From Halomonas sp. (GTDB lineage: Bacteria; Pseudomonadota; Gammaproteobacteria; Pseudomonadales; Halomonadaceae): a stretch of DNA of 38,477 nt. Numbering within the stretch: the stretch's first letter is position 1; the number at the start of each line of letters is the position of its first letter. The notes beneath the pieces are model-generated. The model did not search any database and had not been told where the DNA came from. It saw only the letters and a program-made list of their open reading frames with translations. The stretch covers positions 1-38,477 of the forward strand of contig NZ_JACUUD010000020.1 of assembly GCF_014859505.1 (NCBI RefSeq), written 5' to 3'. Positions 24,510-37,086 of the stretch are shown one piece after another. The position numbers were made by a program, and so were the translations under genes.

Positions 24510-25675
24510 TACTTGCCCTCCGCGGCCTTGACGACCTGCTGAGCCGCATCGGTCAGACTGGTAGCAGCGATGATGTTCAGACCACTGGAGGACAGTTTCT
24601 CGGTCCCCAGTTCGGCGTTGGTACCTTCCAGACGCACCACGACCGGCACGTTGACACCGACCTGTTCGACGGCGCCGATGATGCCCTCGGCGATCATGTC
24701 GCAGCGCACGATGCCGCCGAAGATGTTCACCAGCACCGCCTTGACGTTGTCGTCGGAGAGGATCAGCTTGAACGCTTCGGCCACACGCTCCTTGGTGGCG
24801 CCGCCGCCCACGTCAAGGAAGTTCGCGGGCGAGCCGCCGTGCAGGTTGACGATGTCCATGGTGCCCATGGCCAGGCCAGCGCCATTGACCATGCAGCCGA
24901 TGTTGCCGTCCAGCGCCACGTAGTTCAGCTCCCACTCGGCCGCCTCGGCCTCGCGCGCATCCTCCTGGGAGGGGTCGCGCATCGCCTGCAGGTCCGGGTG
25001 ACGGTACAGGGCATTGCCGTCCAGGTTGAGCTTGGCGTCGAGGCAATGCAGGTTGCCCTCGTCGGTGATCACCAGCGGGTTGATCTCGAGCAGCGCCAGA
25101 TCCTTGTCATGGAACAGCTTGGAGAGACCCAGGAAGATCTTGGCGAACTGCTTCACCTGGTCGCCCTTCAGGCCCAGGGCGAAGGCCAGCTCCCGCGCCT
25201 GGTAGGGCTGAGCGCCCACCAGCGGATCGATCTCGGCCTTGAGGATCTTCTCGGGCGTCTCCTCGGCGACCTTCTCGATCTCCACGCCACCCTCGGTGGA
25301 AGCCATGAAGACCACGCGACGGGTAGCGCGATCGACCACGGCACCCAGGTAGAGCTCCTCGGCGATGTCGGTGCAGTTCTCGACCAGGATCTTGGCCACC
25401 GGCTGACCGTTGGCGTCTGTCTGGTAGGTCACCAGGTTCTTGCCCAGCCACTGCTCGGCGAAGGCCTTGGCCTCCTCCGGGCTCTTGATCAGCTTGACGC
25501 CGCCGGCCTTGCCGCGACCACCGGCGTGGACCTGGGCCTTGACGACCCACTTGTCACCGCCGATCTTCTTGCAGGCTTCCGCCGCTTCTTCCGGGGTGTC
25601 GACGGCAAAGCCCTTGGACACCGGAAGACCGTAGTCGGCAAACAACTGTTTGCCCTGATACTCGTGAAGGTTCAT
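24509..25675 (-). CDS. sucC: Succinyl-CoA synthetase subunit beta
   Basis: Beta subunit, carrying the nucleotide-binding ATP-grasp domain. The 388-aa product begins [20 protein letters not shown] and contains [16 protein letters not shown], the LEINPLV metal-site motif and the [13 protein letters not shown] phosphate-binding loop, all as in E. coli SucC (388 aa). No clear SD precedes the ATG at 25675. The 140-bp gap to lpd holds two hairpins, so sucCD expression may differ from that of sucAB-lpd. Confidence 0.96.
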   Translation of the reverse strand: MNLHEYQGKQLFADYGLPVSKGFAVDTPEEAAEACKKIGGDKWVVKAQVHAGGRGKAGGVKLIKSPEEAKAFAEQWLGKNLVTYQTDANGQPVAKILVENCTDIAEELYLGAVVDRATRRVVFMASTEGGVEIEKVAEETPEKILKAEIDPLVGAQPYQARELAFALGLKGDQVKQFAKIFLGLSKLFHDKDLALLEINPLVITDEGNLHCLDAKLNLDGNALYRHPDLQAMRDPSQEDAREAEAAEWELNYVALDGNIGCMVNGAGLAMGTMDIVNLHGGSPANFLDVGGGATKERVAEAFKLILSDDNVKAVLVNIFGGIVRCDMIAEGIIGAVEQVGVNVPVVVRLEGTNAELGTEKLSSSGLNIIAATSLTDAAQQVVKAAEGK

Positions 25676-25754
25676 CGATTCATGCCATTGGTTGCATGTG
25701 ACTCGAACGGTGGTCCTGTCTCACCTGCTGGCGGACGCCTCGGACCACCACCGT

Positions 25755-25803
25755 CCCTTCCGATGCATCGCCGGAAGGGGCGCGCCGCCCGAAGGGGCGG
25801 CGC
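25755..25803. other. Two stem-loops between lpd and sucC
   Basis: One stem pairs CCCTTCCG (25755-25762) with CGGAAGGG (25772-25779). The other pairs GCGCCGCCC (25782-25790) with GGGCGGCGC (25795-25803) around a 4-nt loop, just after the lpd stop. They may partly terminate or process the TCA transcript. Confidence 0.6.
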
Positions 25804-25815
25804 TCGTTGTGCGAC

Positions 25816-27311
<1,496 letters not shown>

Positions 27312-27318
27312 GTGCCGC

Positions 27319-28875
27319 TCAGATATCCAGCAGCAGGCGCGACGGATCCTCGAGCAGTTCCTTGATGGTGACCAGGAACCGGACCGCATCCTTGCCATCG
27401 ATCATGCGGTGGTCATAGGAGACCGCCAGATACATCATCGGGCGGATCTCGACCTTGCCGTTCACCGCCATGGGACGCTCCTGAATCTTGTGCATGCCCA
27501 GGATGGCGGTCTGCGGCGGGTTGATGATCGGCGTGGACATCAGCGAGCCGAAGGTACCGCCGTTGGTGATGGTGAAGGTGCCTCCTTGCATCTCGTCGAT
27601 GCCGAGCTTGCCCTCACGTGCCCGCTTGCCGAAGTCGACGATGCCCTTCTCGACGTCGGCAATCTTCATGCTGTCGGTATCGCGCAGCACCGGAACCACC
27701 AGGCCGCGGTCGGTGGAGACCGCCACGCCGATGTCCTGATAGCCGTGGTAGACGATGTCGGTGCCGTCGATGGAAGCGTTGACGTCCGGGAAACGCTTGA
27801 GGGCCTCGGAGGCTGCCTTGACGAAGAAACCCATGAAACCGAGCTTGACGTCGTGAGTCTTGGCGAAGGTGTCCTTGTACTGGGCGCGCAGGGCCATTAC
27901 CGCGCTCATGTCCACCTCGTTGTAGGTGGTGAGCATGGCGGCAGTCTGCTGGGCCTGGACCAGGCGCTTGGCGATGGTCTGGCGCAGGCGGCTCATCGGC
28001 ACGCGCTTCTCGGTACGTTCGCCCTCGACGGCCGACGCGGCGGCAGCGGCCTTGGCGCCGCCAGCGGCCGGCTTGGCGGCCTTCTTCGCGGTGCCTTCCT
28101 TGACTGCCTTCTGCACGTCCTCCTTGAGGATGCGGCCCCCCTTGCCGGTGCCCTGGATGGCGCTGACGTCGAGGTCATGCTCGGCCACCATCTTGCGGGC
28201 CGCCGGGGCGAGGATCTTGTCACCCACCTTCTCATCGCTGGCGCCGTCATCGGCGGAGGCCGCCGGGGCCTCGTCGGCGGCGGTGTCGGCGCTGCCGCCG
28301 GCCCCCTCGGTGAAGATCGCCAGCACCGCCTCGGACTCGACCTGGCTGCCCTCCTCGGCCCGGATCTCGGCCAGCGACCCATCGGCCGGCGCCACCACTT
28401 CAAGCACCACCTTGTCGGTCTCGATCTCGGCCAGCACCTCATCTCGCTTGACGGCTTCGCCGACCCGCTTGTTCCAACTGGCGACGGTACCTTCCTGGAT
28501 GGACTCGGGGAAGGTCGGCGCCTTCACCTCGTGCTGCTTGCCACCACTGGCGGCGGGCTTGTCGGCCTTGGCGTCACTCTTCGGCTCGGCCTTGGCGTCG
28601 GCCTTCTCGCCCTTAGGCTTGTCGCCGCCTTGGGCCTTGCCTTCCCCGATCCTGCCCAGCACCTGCTCGGATTCCACGGTGTCGCCCTCCTCGGCGAGCA
28701 CCTCGGTGAGGGTGCCGGCCTCGGGAGCCAGCACCTCGAGCACCACCTTGTCGGTCTCGATCTCGACGATCAGCTCGTCGCGCTCGACGCTGTCACCGGC
28801 CTTCTTGTGCCAGGCGGCCACGCTGCCCTCGGCAACGGATTCCGGAAAGGTTGGGGCCTTGATCTCGGTAGCCAT
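27319..28875 (-). CDS. sucB: 2-oxoglutarate dehydrogenase E2, with two lipoyl domains
   Basis: Core dihydrolipoyl succinyltransferase. The 518-aa product is about 110 residues longer than E. coli SucB because it has two tandem lipoyl domains: residues 1-77 with lipoyl Lys43 and about 114-190 with Lys155, both in the motif [11 protein letters not shown], joined by a Lys/Ala/Asp-rich linker. Then come an E3/E1-binding domain (about 221-258, [16 protein letters not shown]), an Ala-rich linker and the catalytic domain, with His489 and Asp493 in DHRMIDG. The near-identical lipoyl domains suggest internal duplication. The SD is AAGGGAAA-like. sucA lies 42 bp upstream. Confidence 0.95.
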   Translation of the reverse strand: MATEIKAPTFPESVAEGSVAAWHKKAGDSVERDELIVEIETDKVVLEVLAPEAGTLTEVLAEEGDTVESEQVLGRIGEGKAQGGDKPKGEKADAKAEPKSDAKADKPAASGGKQHEVKAPTFPESIQEGTVASWNKRVGEAVKRDEVLAEIETDKVVLEVVAPADGSLAEIRAEEGSQVESEAVLAIFTEGAGGSADTAADEAPAASADDGASDEKVGDKILAPAARKMVAEHDLDVSAIQGTGKGGRILKEDVQKAVKEGTAKKAAKPAAGGAKAAAAASAVEGERTEKRVPMSRLRQTIAKRLVQAQQTAAMLTTYNEVDMSAVMALRAQYKDTFAKTHDVKLGFMGFFVKAASEALKRFPDVNASIDGTDIVYHGYQDIGVAVSTDRGLVVPVLRDTDSMKIADVEKGIVDFGKRAREGKLGIDEMQGGTFTITNGGTFGSLMSTPIINPPQTAILGMHKIQERPMAVNGKVEIRPMMYLAVSYDHRMIDGKDAVRFLVTIKELLEDPSRLLLDI

Positions 28876-28917
28876 GTCGTTTCCCTTGTCTGTTCTTTCT
28901 CGTCCCGGTGGCGTGCC

Positions 28918-31752
28918 TTACAGATTGAAGGCGTCTTCCACCAGCTGGCGCTGCTGTTCGATATGGACGGACATGTAGCCCGCGGCGGGTGCGGCAGAGG
29001 CCGGACGACCGGCAAACTTGAGTGAGCCACCCAGGTTGCTCTTGAGCATGTCGGCCACGGCCCGCATGTGATGCTGACTCGAATACCAGGCGCCCTGGTT
29101 GAGAGGCTCCTCCTGGCACCACACCACGTACTTGACGTTGACGTAGGCCTTGAGGGCCTCGAAGAGCTCCTCCTTGGGGAAGGGGTAGAGCTGCTCGATG
29201 CGCACGATGGCGACGTCCTGGCGATCGTTCTCATCGCGCCAGGCGGCCAGGTCGTAATAGACCTTGCCGGCACACAGGATGATGCGCTCGACCTTCTTGG
29301 GCTCGCGCACGCCCTGGTCGGGCAGCACCATCTGGAAGTGGCCGGTGGCCAGCTCGTCGAGGCTGGAAGTGGCCTCCTTGTGACGCAGCAGGCTCTTGGG
29401 CGACATCACCACCAGCGGCTTGCGCAGCTGGCGAATCACCTGGCGGCGCAGCAGATGGAAGATCTGCGCCGGGGTGGTCGGTACGCAGACCTGCATGTTC
29501 TGCTCGGCGCACATCTGCAGGAAGCGCTCCAGACGCGCCGAGGAGTGCTCGGGACCCTGGCCCTCGTAACCGTGGGGCAGCAGCATGGTCAACCCGCACA
29601 GGCGTCCCCACTTGGTCTCGCCGGAGGAGATGAACTGGTCCACCACCACCTGGGCGCCGTTGAAGAAGTCACCGAACTGGGCTTCCCAGATCACCAGGTG
29701 GGTGGGCGCCGTGGTGGCATAGCCATACTCGAACGCCAGCACCGCCTCCTCGGAGAGGTAGGAATCGTGGATGGTGAAACGCGGCTGGCCATCGGCCATG
29801 TGCTGCAACGGCACGTAGCTGCTGCCATCCTTCTGGTTGTGCACCACCGCATGGCGGTGGGAGAAGGTGCCACGACCGACGTCCTGACCGGTGATGCGCA
29901 CCGGGTGGCCTTCATCGAGCAGCGTAGCGTAGGCCAGGGTCTCGGCGAAGCCCCAGTTCAGCGCCATGCCGCCGGCCTGCATCTTGCGGCGGTCTTCGTA
30001 GATCTTGGCGACCTGACGCTGCACCTCGATCCCGTCGGGGACCTCACACATCCTGGCGGCCAGGCGCTGAAGACGTTTCATCTCCACGGCAGTATCGGCA
30101 TGGCCGGTCCACTCGTGGCCGAGGTAGGGCTTCCAGTCGACGAACAGCGAAGTGTTGGGCTCCTGCACCAGGGCGTTGGCCACGTGATTGCCGGCCATCA
30201 GATCCTCGCGATAGGTCTCGATCATCGCCTTGGCATCTTCCTCGGAGAGCACGCCCTGCTCGACCAGACGCGCTGCATAGAGCTCGCGGGCGGTCTTCTG
30301 CTCGCGGATCTTCTGGTACATCAGCGGCTGGGTGCCGCTCGGCTCGTCGGCCTCGTTGTGGCCGCGGCGACGGTAACAGACCAGGTCGATCACCACGTCC
30401 TTCTTGAACTGCTGGCGGAAATCGAGCGCCACCTGGGTCGCATGCAGCACCGCGTCCGCGTCGTCGCCATTGACGTGGAAGATCGGCGCCTGGACCATCT
30501 TGGCGATGTCCGTGCAGTACTCGGTAGAGCGGGTATCCAGCGGGTTCGAGGTGGTGAAGCCGACCTGGTTGTTGATCACGATATGGATCGTGCCGCCGGT
30601 CTTGTAGGCGCGGGTCTGGGACATCTGGAACGTCTCCATGACCACACCCTGACCGGCGAAGGCGGCGTCGCCATGGACATTGATCGGCAGCACCTTCGTG
30701 CCGTCGCTGTCGTCGCGGCGATCCTGGCGGGCGCGCACCGAACCCTCGACCACCGGGGAGACGATCTCCAGGTGTGAAGGGTTGAAGGCCAGCGCCAGGT
30801 GAACCTCTCCGCCCGGGGTCATGACGTTGGAGCTGAACCCCTGGTGGTACTTGACGTCGCCGGAGCCACGCTCGATGACCTTCTTGCCATCGAACTCGTC
30901 GATCAGCTCGCCGGGGTTCTTGCCGAGGATGTTGACCAGCAGGTTCAGGCGGCCACGGTGGGCCATGCCGATCACCATCTCCTTGATGCCATAGCCGCCG
31001 CCGCGCTGGATCAGTTCGTCCATCATGGGGATGAAGGCCTCGCCGCCCTCCAGACCGAAGCGCTTGGTGCCCGGGTACTTGGACGCCAGGTAGTTCTCCA
31101 GGCCCTCGGCCGCGGTCAGCCGCTCGAGCACATGCTGGCGCACCTCGTTGCCGAACTTCGGCGCGCTGCGCACCGACTCGAAGCGCTGCTGCAGCCAGCG
31201 CTTCTCCTCGGTATCGACGATGTGCATGATCTCGCAGCCGATGGAGCGACAGTAGGTGTGCTCCAGCGCCTCGACGATGTCCTTGAGGGGCGCGCGATCC
31301 AGGCCGAGAAAGAAGGAACCGGTCTGGAACTCGGTATCCATGTCGCTCTTGGAGAGCTGGTGGAAGGAAAGGTCGAGGTCGGGAACCGGTGTCGGGCTGC
31401 GCAGCCCGAGCGGATCGATATTGGCCTTCTGATGGCCGCGGAAGCGGTAGGCGTTGATCAGCTGGAGAACCTTGACCTGCTTCTTGTTCTCTTCACCGTC
31501 GTCGGCGGCGGGGGCCAGGGCGGTGCGGCGAGCACGGCCAAGCTGGTAGAACTGGTCGCGGACCGGGGAAAGGGGAACATCTTGCGAGGCGCTGCCTTCG
31601 GGGGCCGGCAACTGATCGAAGTAGTTGCGCCACTCATCCGGGACAGCGGTGGGATCATCCAGGTACTGCTCGTAGAGCGCTTCCACATAGTGAACATTGC
31701 CGCCACTGACGTGGGAGGAGCGCCACATCAACTCCATTATGCCTTGTTGCAT
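28918..31752 (-). CDS. sucA: 2-oxoglutarate dehydrogenase E1
   Basis: Thiamine-diphosphate-dependent decarboxylase that transfers the succinyl group to SucB. The 944-aa product has the expected N-terminal E2-binding segment (MQQGIMELMWRSSHVSGGN), the GMAHRGRLNLLVNI active-site region, the ThDP/Mg stretch HVNGDDADAVLHATQ, and the FLQMCAEQNMQVC C-terminal domain. The start at 31752 fits the family N-terminus and has AGGGTGA upstream; an in-frame opening to 31815 is rejected. A 262-bp gap with a strong hairpin separates it from sdhB, so it probably has its own promoter, though I could not place it with confidence. Confidence 0.96.
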   Translation of the reverse strand: MQQGIMELMWRSSHVSGGNVHYVEALYEQYLDDPTAVPDEWRNYFDQLPAPEGSASQDVPLSPVRDQFYQLGRARRTALAPAADDGEENKKQVKVLQLINAYRFRGHQKANIDPLGLRSPTPVPDLDLSFHQLSKSDMDTEFQTGSFFLGLDRAPLKDIVEALEHTYCRSIGCEIMHIVDTEEKRWLQQRFESVRSAPKFGNEVRQHVLERLTAAEGLENYLASKYPGTKRFGLEGGEAFIPMMDELIQRGGGYGIKEMVIGMAHRGRLNLLVNILGKNPGELIDEFDGKKVIERGSGDVKYHQGFSSNVMTPGGEVHLALAFNPSHLEIVSPVVEGSVRARQDRRDDSDGTKVLPINVHGDAAFAGQGVVMETFQMSQTRAYKTGGTIHIVINNQVGFTTSNPLDTRSTEYCTDIAKMVQAPIFHVNGDDADAVLHATQVALDFRQQFKKDVVIDLVCYRRRGHNEADEPSGTQPLMYQKIREQKTARELYAARLVEQGVLSEEDAKAMIETYREDLMAGNHVANALVQEPNTSLFVDWKPYLGHEWTGHADTAVEMKRLQRLAARMCEVPDGIEVQRQVAKIYEDRRKMQAGGMALNWGFAETLAYATLLDEGHPVRITGQDVGRGTFSHRHAVVHNQKDGSSYVPLQHMADGQPRFTIHDSYLSEEAVLAFEYGYATTAPTHLVIWEAQFGDFFNGAQVVVDQFISSGETKWGRLCGLTMLLPHGYEGQGPEHSSARLERFLQMCAEQNMQVCVPTTPAQIFHLLRRQVIRQLRKPLVVMSPKSLLRHKEATSSLDELATGHFQMVLPDQGVREPKKVERIILCAGKVYYDLAAWRDENDRQDVAIVRIEQLYPFPKEELFEALKAYVNVKYVVWCQEEPLNQGAWYSSQHHMRAVADMLKSNLGGSLKFAGRPASAAPAAGYMSVHIEQQRQLVEDAFNL

Positions 31753-31890
31753 CTCTCGGTCACCCTGCACTGATGGGGTGGTATCGGCGTCACCGCACGC
31801 GAAGCGCAGCGACATCGGTGGTGCCCTGCCGGTGGGGCCAAGCTCATTCCGGCGCTAGCGGCCAGCGGCCGAAAGCCTTGAATTCCATGC

Positions 31891-31923
31891 TCAGGAGCCG
31901 GTGCCCTGGGCACCGGCTCCTGA
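31891..31923. terminator. Strong stem-loop between sdhB and sucA
   Basis: A perfect 15-bp stem (31891-31905 with 31909-31923) around a 3-nt loop lies about 90 bp after the sdhB stop. The rest of the 31753-32014 gap shows no gene; it should contain the sucA promoter. Confidence 0.75.
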
Positions 31924-32004
31924 CGCTACTGTGCCGCCGTGCGGCCGTGACAAGGCGTCGCAGCCGGAAACCGTGGGCCATGATAACAAGCCCCGGGCCA
32001 CGTT

Positions 32005-32024
32005 TTAAGTGGCATTAAGTGGCA
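32005..32024. repeat. 10-bp tandem duplication at the sdhB stop
   Basis: TTAAGTGGCA occurs twice in direct succession (32005-32014 and 32015-32024). The second copy encodes the sdhB stop region; the first lies just outside the gene. It looks like a small slippage duplication. Confidence 0.8.
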
Positions 32025-32719
32025 TTGGCCAGCAGCATGTCGCGGATCTTGCCGATCGCGCGGGTGGGGTTGAGCCCTTTCGGGCAGACCGCCACACAGT
32101 TCATGATGCCGCGGCAGCGGAACACGGAGAACGGATCCTCCAGCTCGGACAGGCGCTCACGGGTCGCAGTATCGCGAGAGTCGGCCAGGAATCGGTAGGA
32201 CTGCAGCAGGCCGGCCGGACCCACGAACTTGTCCGGATTCCACCAGAACGACGGGCAGGAGGTGGAACAGCAGGCGCACAGGATGCACTCGTAGAGACCG
32301 TCGAGCTTGTCCCGATCCTCCGGCGACTGCAGGCGCTCGATGGCCGGCGCCGGGGTGTCGTTCTGCAGGTACGGCTGGATGCGCTCGTACTGCTTGTAGA
32401 ACAGCCCCATGTCGACCACCAGGTCACGGATGACCGGCAGGCCCGGCAGCGGACGCAACGCCAGCTTGCCGTTCTTCACCACCTCGGAGAGCGGGGTGAT
32501 ACAGGCCAGACCGTTCTTGCCGTTCATGTTCATGCCATCGGAACCGCACACACCCTCGCGGCAGCTGCGGCGGTAGGCCAGACCGTTGTCCTGCTCCTTC
32601 ATCAGGTGCAGGACATCCAGCACCATGATGTCACGGCCCTGGGTGTCGACCTGGAACTCCTGCATGTACGGCGCGGAGTCGGTTTCCGGGTTGTAGCGAT
32701 AGATGGATACCTGAAGCAT
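32015..32719 (-). CDS. sdhB: Succinate dehydrogenase iron-sulfur subunit
   Basis: Carries electrons from the SdhA flavin to quinone. The 234-aa product has the three cluster motifs: [2Fe-2S] cysteines in CREGVCGSDG with the later Cys in GKNGLAC, [4Fe-4S] in CILCACCSTSCP, and [3Fe-4S] in CRGIMNCVAVCPKGLNP. Length matches E. coli SdhB (238). The ATG has GGTGAG upstream and lies 26 bp after sdhA. A 10-bp tandem duplication spans its stop. Confidence 0.96.
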   Translation of the reverse strand: MLQVSIYRYNPETDSAPYMQEFQVDTQGRDIMVLDVLHLMKEQDNGLAYRRSCREGVCGSDGMNMNGKNGLACITPLSEVVKNGKLALRPLPGLPVIRDLVVDMGLFYKQYERIQPYLQNDTPAPAIERLQSPEDRDKLDGLYECILCACCSTSCPSFWWNPDKFVGPAGLLQSYRFLADSRDTATRERLSELEDPFSVFRCRGIMNCVAVCPKGLNPTRAIGKIRDMLLANAT

Positions 32720-32745
32720 CTTGACTCACCCTCGTGATGGCGGAG

Positions 32746-34518
32746 TTAGTAGGTGCGGACTTTCGGCTCGAAGGTGTCGACGGTCTTGGGCGTGAAGTTG
32801 ACATCGCGCTTGGCAAGCCGCTTGTCCGCCGGGAAGTAGAGCGAGTGCTTCAGCCAGTTGACGTCGTCACGGTCCGGATAGTCGTAGCGGGAATGCGCGC
32901 CGCGACTCTCCTTGCGCTCCAGGGCCGAGATGGCGGTGGCTTCAGCCACTTCCATCAGGTTGTCCAGCTCCAGGGCCTCGACACGAGCGGTGTTGAAGGC
33001 GTTGGTCTTGTCCGGGAGGTAGGCATTGGCAATGCGCTCGCGCAGTTCGGCCAGTTGCCCGACGCCCTTCTGCATGTTCTCTTCCTCGCGGAACACGCCG
33101 AAGGAGTTCTGCATGATGTTCTGCAGGGCACGCTTGAGCTCCGGCACGGTCTCGCCGCCCTCGGACTCGTTCCAGCGATTCATGCGCTTCATGGCCGACT
33201 CGATGTCGGACTCGGTGGCGTCGAGATACTCGATACCCTCGTTGAGCGCGCCCTCGATGAACATGCCGGCCGCGCGGCCGAAGACCACCAGGTCGAGCAG
33301 CGAGTTGCCGCCCAGGCGGTTGGCACCGTGGACCGAGACGCAGGCCGCCTCGCCGCAGGCGAAGAGGCCATTGACAATCTGGTCGTTACCATCGGCGTCC
33401 TGCATGATCGCCTGGCCATGCACGTTGGTGGGGATCCCGCCCATCATGTAGTGGCAGGTCGGCACCACCGGGATCGGCTCCTTGGCCGGATCGACGTGAG
33501 CAAAGGTCTTGGAGAGCTCGACGATGCCGGGCAGTCGCTTGCCGAGCACCTCCTCGCCCAGATGGTCCAGCTTGAGGAAGACGTGGTCGCCGTGCTCGCC
33601 GCAGCCACGGCCCTCGAGGATCTCCATGACCATGGAGCGCGCGACCACGTCGCGGCCGGCCAGGTCCTTGGCGTTGGGCGCGTAACGCTCCATGAAGCGC
33701 TCGCCGTCCTTGTTCACCAGGTAGCCACCCTCGCCGCGACAACCCTCGGTCACCAGGGTGCCCGCACCGTAGATCCCGGTCGGATGGAACTGCCACATCT
33801 CCATGTCCTGCATCGGGAAGCCGGCGCGCAACGCCATGCCGATGCCGTCGCCGGTGTTGATCAGCGCGTTGGTGGTGGAGGCGTAGATGCGCCCGGCACC
33901 GCCGGTGGCCAGCACGGTGGCCTTGGACTTCACATGCACGACCTCGCCGGTCTCGATGTCCATGGCGATGCAGCCCACCACGTCACCGTTGGCGTTCTTG
34001 ACCAGGTCAACCGCATACCACTCGTTGAGGAAGGTGGTGTTGTTCTTCAGGTTGTTCTGATAGAGCGTGTGCAGCAGGGCGTGACCGGTACGGTCCGCCG
34101 CGGCACAGGTGCGTGCCGCCTGGCCGCCGGCGCCGAAGTCCTTGGACTGGCCGCCGAACGGACGCTGGTAGATGCGGCCGTTGTCGAAGCGGGAGAACGG
34201 CAGGCCCATGTGCTCGAGCTCGAACACCGCCTTGGGACCCTCGGAACACATGTACTCGGCCGCATCCTGGTCGGCGATGTAGTCGCCGCCCTTGACGGTG
34301 TCATACATGTGCCAGCGCCAGTCGTCGTCGGGGTCGGCGGAGGCGATGGCGCAGGTGATGCCGCCCTGGGCCGAGACGGTATGGGAGCGGGTCGGGAAGA
34401 CCTTGGACAGCACGGCGGTCTTCTTGCCGGACTTGGCCAGCTCGAGGGCGGCCCGCAGGCCGGCACCGCCACCGCCGATGATGATGGCGTCGAAAGAAAG
34501 GCTACGCAGGTTGGACAT
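32746..34518 (-). CDS. sdhA: Succinate dehydrogenase flavoprotein subunit
   Basis: Oxidises succinate to fumarate. The 590-aa product (E. coli 588) has the FAD fold [13 protein letters not shown], covalent flavin attachment at His46 in [10 protein letters not shown], the HPTGIYGAG substrate segment and the catalytic Arg region around [11 protein letters not shown]. The ATG has GGAG 8 bases upstream. It starts 3 bp after the sdhD stop in the order sdhCDAB. Confidence 0.97.
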   Translation of the reverse strand: MSNLRSLSFDAIIIGGGGAGLRAALELAKSGKKTAVLSKVFPTRSHTVSAQGGITCAIASADPDDDWRWHMYDTVKGGDYIADQDAAEYMCSEGPKAVFELEHMGLPFSRFDNGRIYQRPFGGQSKDFGAGGQAARTCAAADRTGHALLHTLYQNNLKNNTTFLNEWYAVDLVKNANGDVVGCIAMDIETGEVVHVKSKATVLATGGAGRIYASTTNALINTGDGIGMALRAGFPMQDMEMWQFHPTGIYGAGTLVTEGCRGEGGYLVNKDGERFMERYAPNAKDLAGRDVVARSMVMEILEGRGCGEHGDHVFLKLDHLGEEVLGKRLPGIVELSKTFAHVDPAKEPIPVVPTCHYMMGGIPTNVHGQAIMQDADGNDQIVNGLFACGEAACVSVHGANRLGGNSLLDLVVFGRAAGMFIEGALNEGIEYLDATESDIESAMKRMNRWNESEGGETVPELKRALQNIMQNSFGVFREEENMQKGVGQLAELRERIANAYLPDKTNAFNTARVEALELDNLMEVAEATAISALERKESRGAHSRYDYPDRDDVNWLKHSLYFPADKRLAKRDVNFTPKTVDTFEPKVRTY

Positions 34519-34521
34519 GTA

Positions 34522-34869
34522 TCAAGCTCCCCACAGAATCTGAATGCCCCAGACCAGGAACACGAAGATGGCCAGGATGATGACGGTCTGGGCGCCGACG
34601 CGAATGCCTGTCGGCTTGATGTAGTCGGTGGTCACGGTCCACAGGCCGACCCAGGCGTGGGCGGACAGCGACACGAAGGCCAGCAGAGAGAAGATTCGCA
34701 TCCAGGTCTGAGCGAACAGGCCACTCCAGGTGGCATAGTCGAGGCCCGGGTTGAACAGCAGGTAGAGAACAATGAAGAGGGTGTAAAGAGCCAGGATGAC
34801 CGCCGAGACGCGCTGGATCAGCCAGTCTGAGAGACCGCTACGGCCGAAATTCGTGATGTTGGTTACCAT
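34522..34869 (-). CDS. sdhD: Succinate dehydrogenase membrane anchor subunit
   Basis: A 115-aa membrane protein with three helices (about 18-39, 56-77 and 91-112). The SAHAWVGLWTVTTDYIKP segment holds the conserved His and the Asp-Tyr pair used for heme b and quinone binding in SdhD. It overlaps sdhC by 7 bp. Confidence 0.93.
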   Translation of the reverse strand: MVTNITNFGRSGLSDWLIQRVSAVILALYTLFIVLYLLFNPGLDYATWSGLFAQTWMRIFSLLAFVSLSAHAWVGLWTVTTDYIKPTGIRVGAQTVIILAIFVFLVWGIQILWGA

Positions 34870-35240
34870 ACCCAGACTCCCGCCAGAATGATCAGGACAG
34901 CACTCACCACCACGGTGATCTGTGCTTTCTTGTGGCCGCCCTCGAGGGTCACGCCGATATCCAGGTCCATGATCAGGTGCTTGATGCCGGCCACGAAGTG
35001 GAAGGCCAGCGCCGAGAGCAGGCCCCAGGCGATAAGCTTGGCAAGGAAGTTGTTGGCCAGGGCATCACTGACCGCGTCGAAGCCGGCCGGAGACGACAGC
35101 GACTTTCCGAGGGCCCAGAAGGCGAAGATCAGGCCGACGAACAGGATCACGCCGGTGATGCGGTGGGTGATGGAGGTCAGGGCGGGAAGTGGGAACTGTA
35201 TCGTGGACAGATCCAGATTTACGGGTCGTTTGCTATTCAC
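34863..35240 (-). CDS. sdhC: Succinate dehydrogenase cytochrome b556 subunit
   Basis: A 125-aa three-helix membrane subunit. The N-terminal RPVNLDLSTIQFPLPALTS and ITHRITGV segments (quinone-site Ser/Arg region) and FHFVAGIKHLIMD, with the heme-ligand His, are diagnostic. The start is GTG (35240-35238) with AGAG upstream. First gene of sdhCDAB. Confidence 0.94.
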   Translation of the reverse strand: MNSKRPVNLDLSTIQFPLPALTSITHRITGVILFVGLIFAFWALGKSLSSPAGFDAVSDALANNFLAKLIAWGLLSALAFHFVAGIKHLIMDLDIGVTLEGGHKKAQITVVVSAVLIILAGVWVW

Positions 35241-35693
35241 GGCTCTCTACACACTCTCTATGGCCCACTTGACGACAGGACGGGCAAGGCCCGAGCGGGC
35301 GGTGGTTTCGGGAAATAGCGGCGCTTGCCGTGATGCAGGGCAAGACCGCCTGTTCCTGCCAGTCGCGCGGGGTGGATTATAGGGACATGGCCAGGCCATG
35401 ACAAACGAAGCGACGGCTAACTAGACCATGGTGCAAAGGCCGCCGCTTCCCCAACCACGCCATTCGGGAACGATTCCGCTCGCGCGCCCGCACAGGGATG
35501 GTGCACAGCACCAATTATTATACAGCAGTTTTACCGGAAGCGTGACAATGCACAACTCCCGGGTCGCCATGGGCTAATTGACAATCGCTGGAACGCTTCT
35601 ATAGTGGGCGAACCTTTTCGCCGGCAATCGCCGCGAAACTCGCTAGTGAAATAACGACTTATCGCCCTAACACAAACTCGAGAGGAGGCCTCC
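35241..35693. promoter_or_regulatory. sdhC-gltA divergent control region
   Basis: This 453-bp gap has no convincing gene. A perfect -10 TATAAT for sdh lies on the minus strand (35522-35517), but the nearest -35-like TTGTCA is 20 bp away, which is long. An inverted repeat, GGTGC-ACA-GCACC (35500-35512), sits near the predicted sdh start and could be an operator. The gltA promoter lies separately at 35578-35605. Shared control of citrate synthase and sdh, as in enterobacteria, is likely. Confidence 0.5.
35578..35605 (+). promoter_or_regulatory. Near-consensus sigma-70 promoter of gltA
   Basis: TTGACA (35578-35583), a 16-bp spacer and TATAGT (35600-35605) give a 6/6 and 5/6 match. Transcription should start near 35612, leaving a leader of about 80 nt. 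Confidence 0.75.
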
Positions 35694-36980
<1,287 letters not shown>

Positions 36981-37017
36981 GTCGGCAGAGGCGGCCAGGC
37001 CCGCATGCAACACCCTT

Positions 37018-37045
37018 CAGAAAGCCGCCTTCGGGCGGCTTTCTG
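37018..37045 (+). terminator. gltA terminator
   Basis: A perfect 12-bp stem, CAGAAAGCCGCC (37018-37029) with GGCGGCTTTCTG (37034-37045), closes on a stable TTCG loop 37 bp after the gltA stop. The stem carries A- and T-rich ends typical of intrinsic terminators. Confidence 0.85.
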
Positions 37046-37086
37046 CGTCACGATCTTCACCAACCCCACAAGAGTGAGTCTTCAGG

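Noticed and set aside
32734-34830. A 698-aa plus-strand reading frame opposite sdhA and sdhD
   Set aside because: Antisense shadow with His/Gly/Val-rich composition and no recognisable domain.
35517-35548. A full sigma-70 promoter for sdhC using TTGTCA and TATAAT
   Set aside because: The spacer is 20 bp, too long for a normal promoter; only the -10 is noted.
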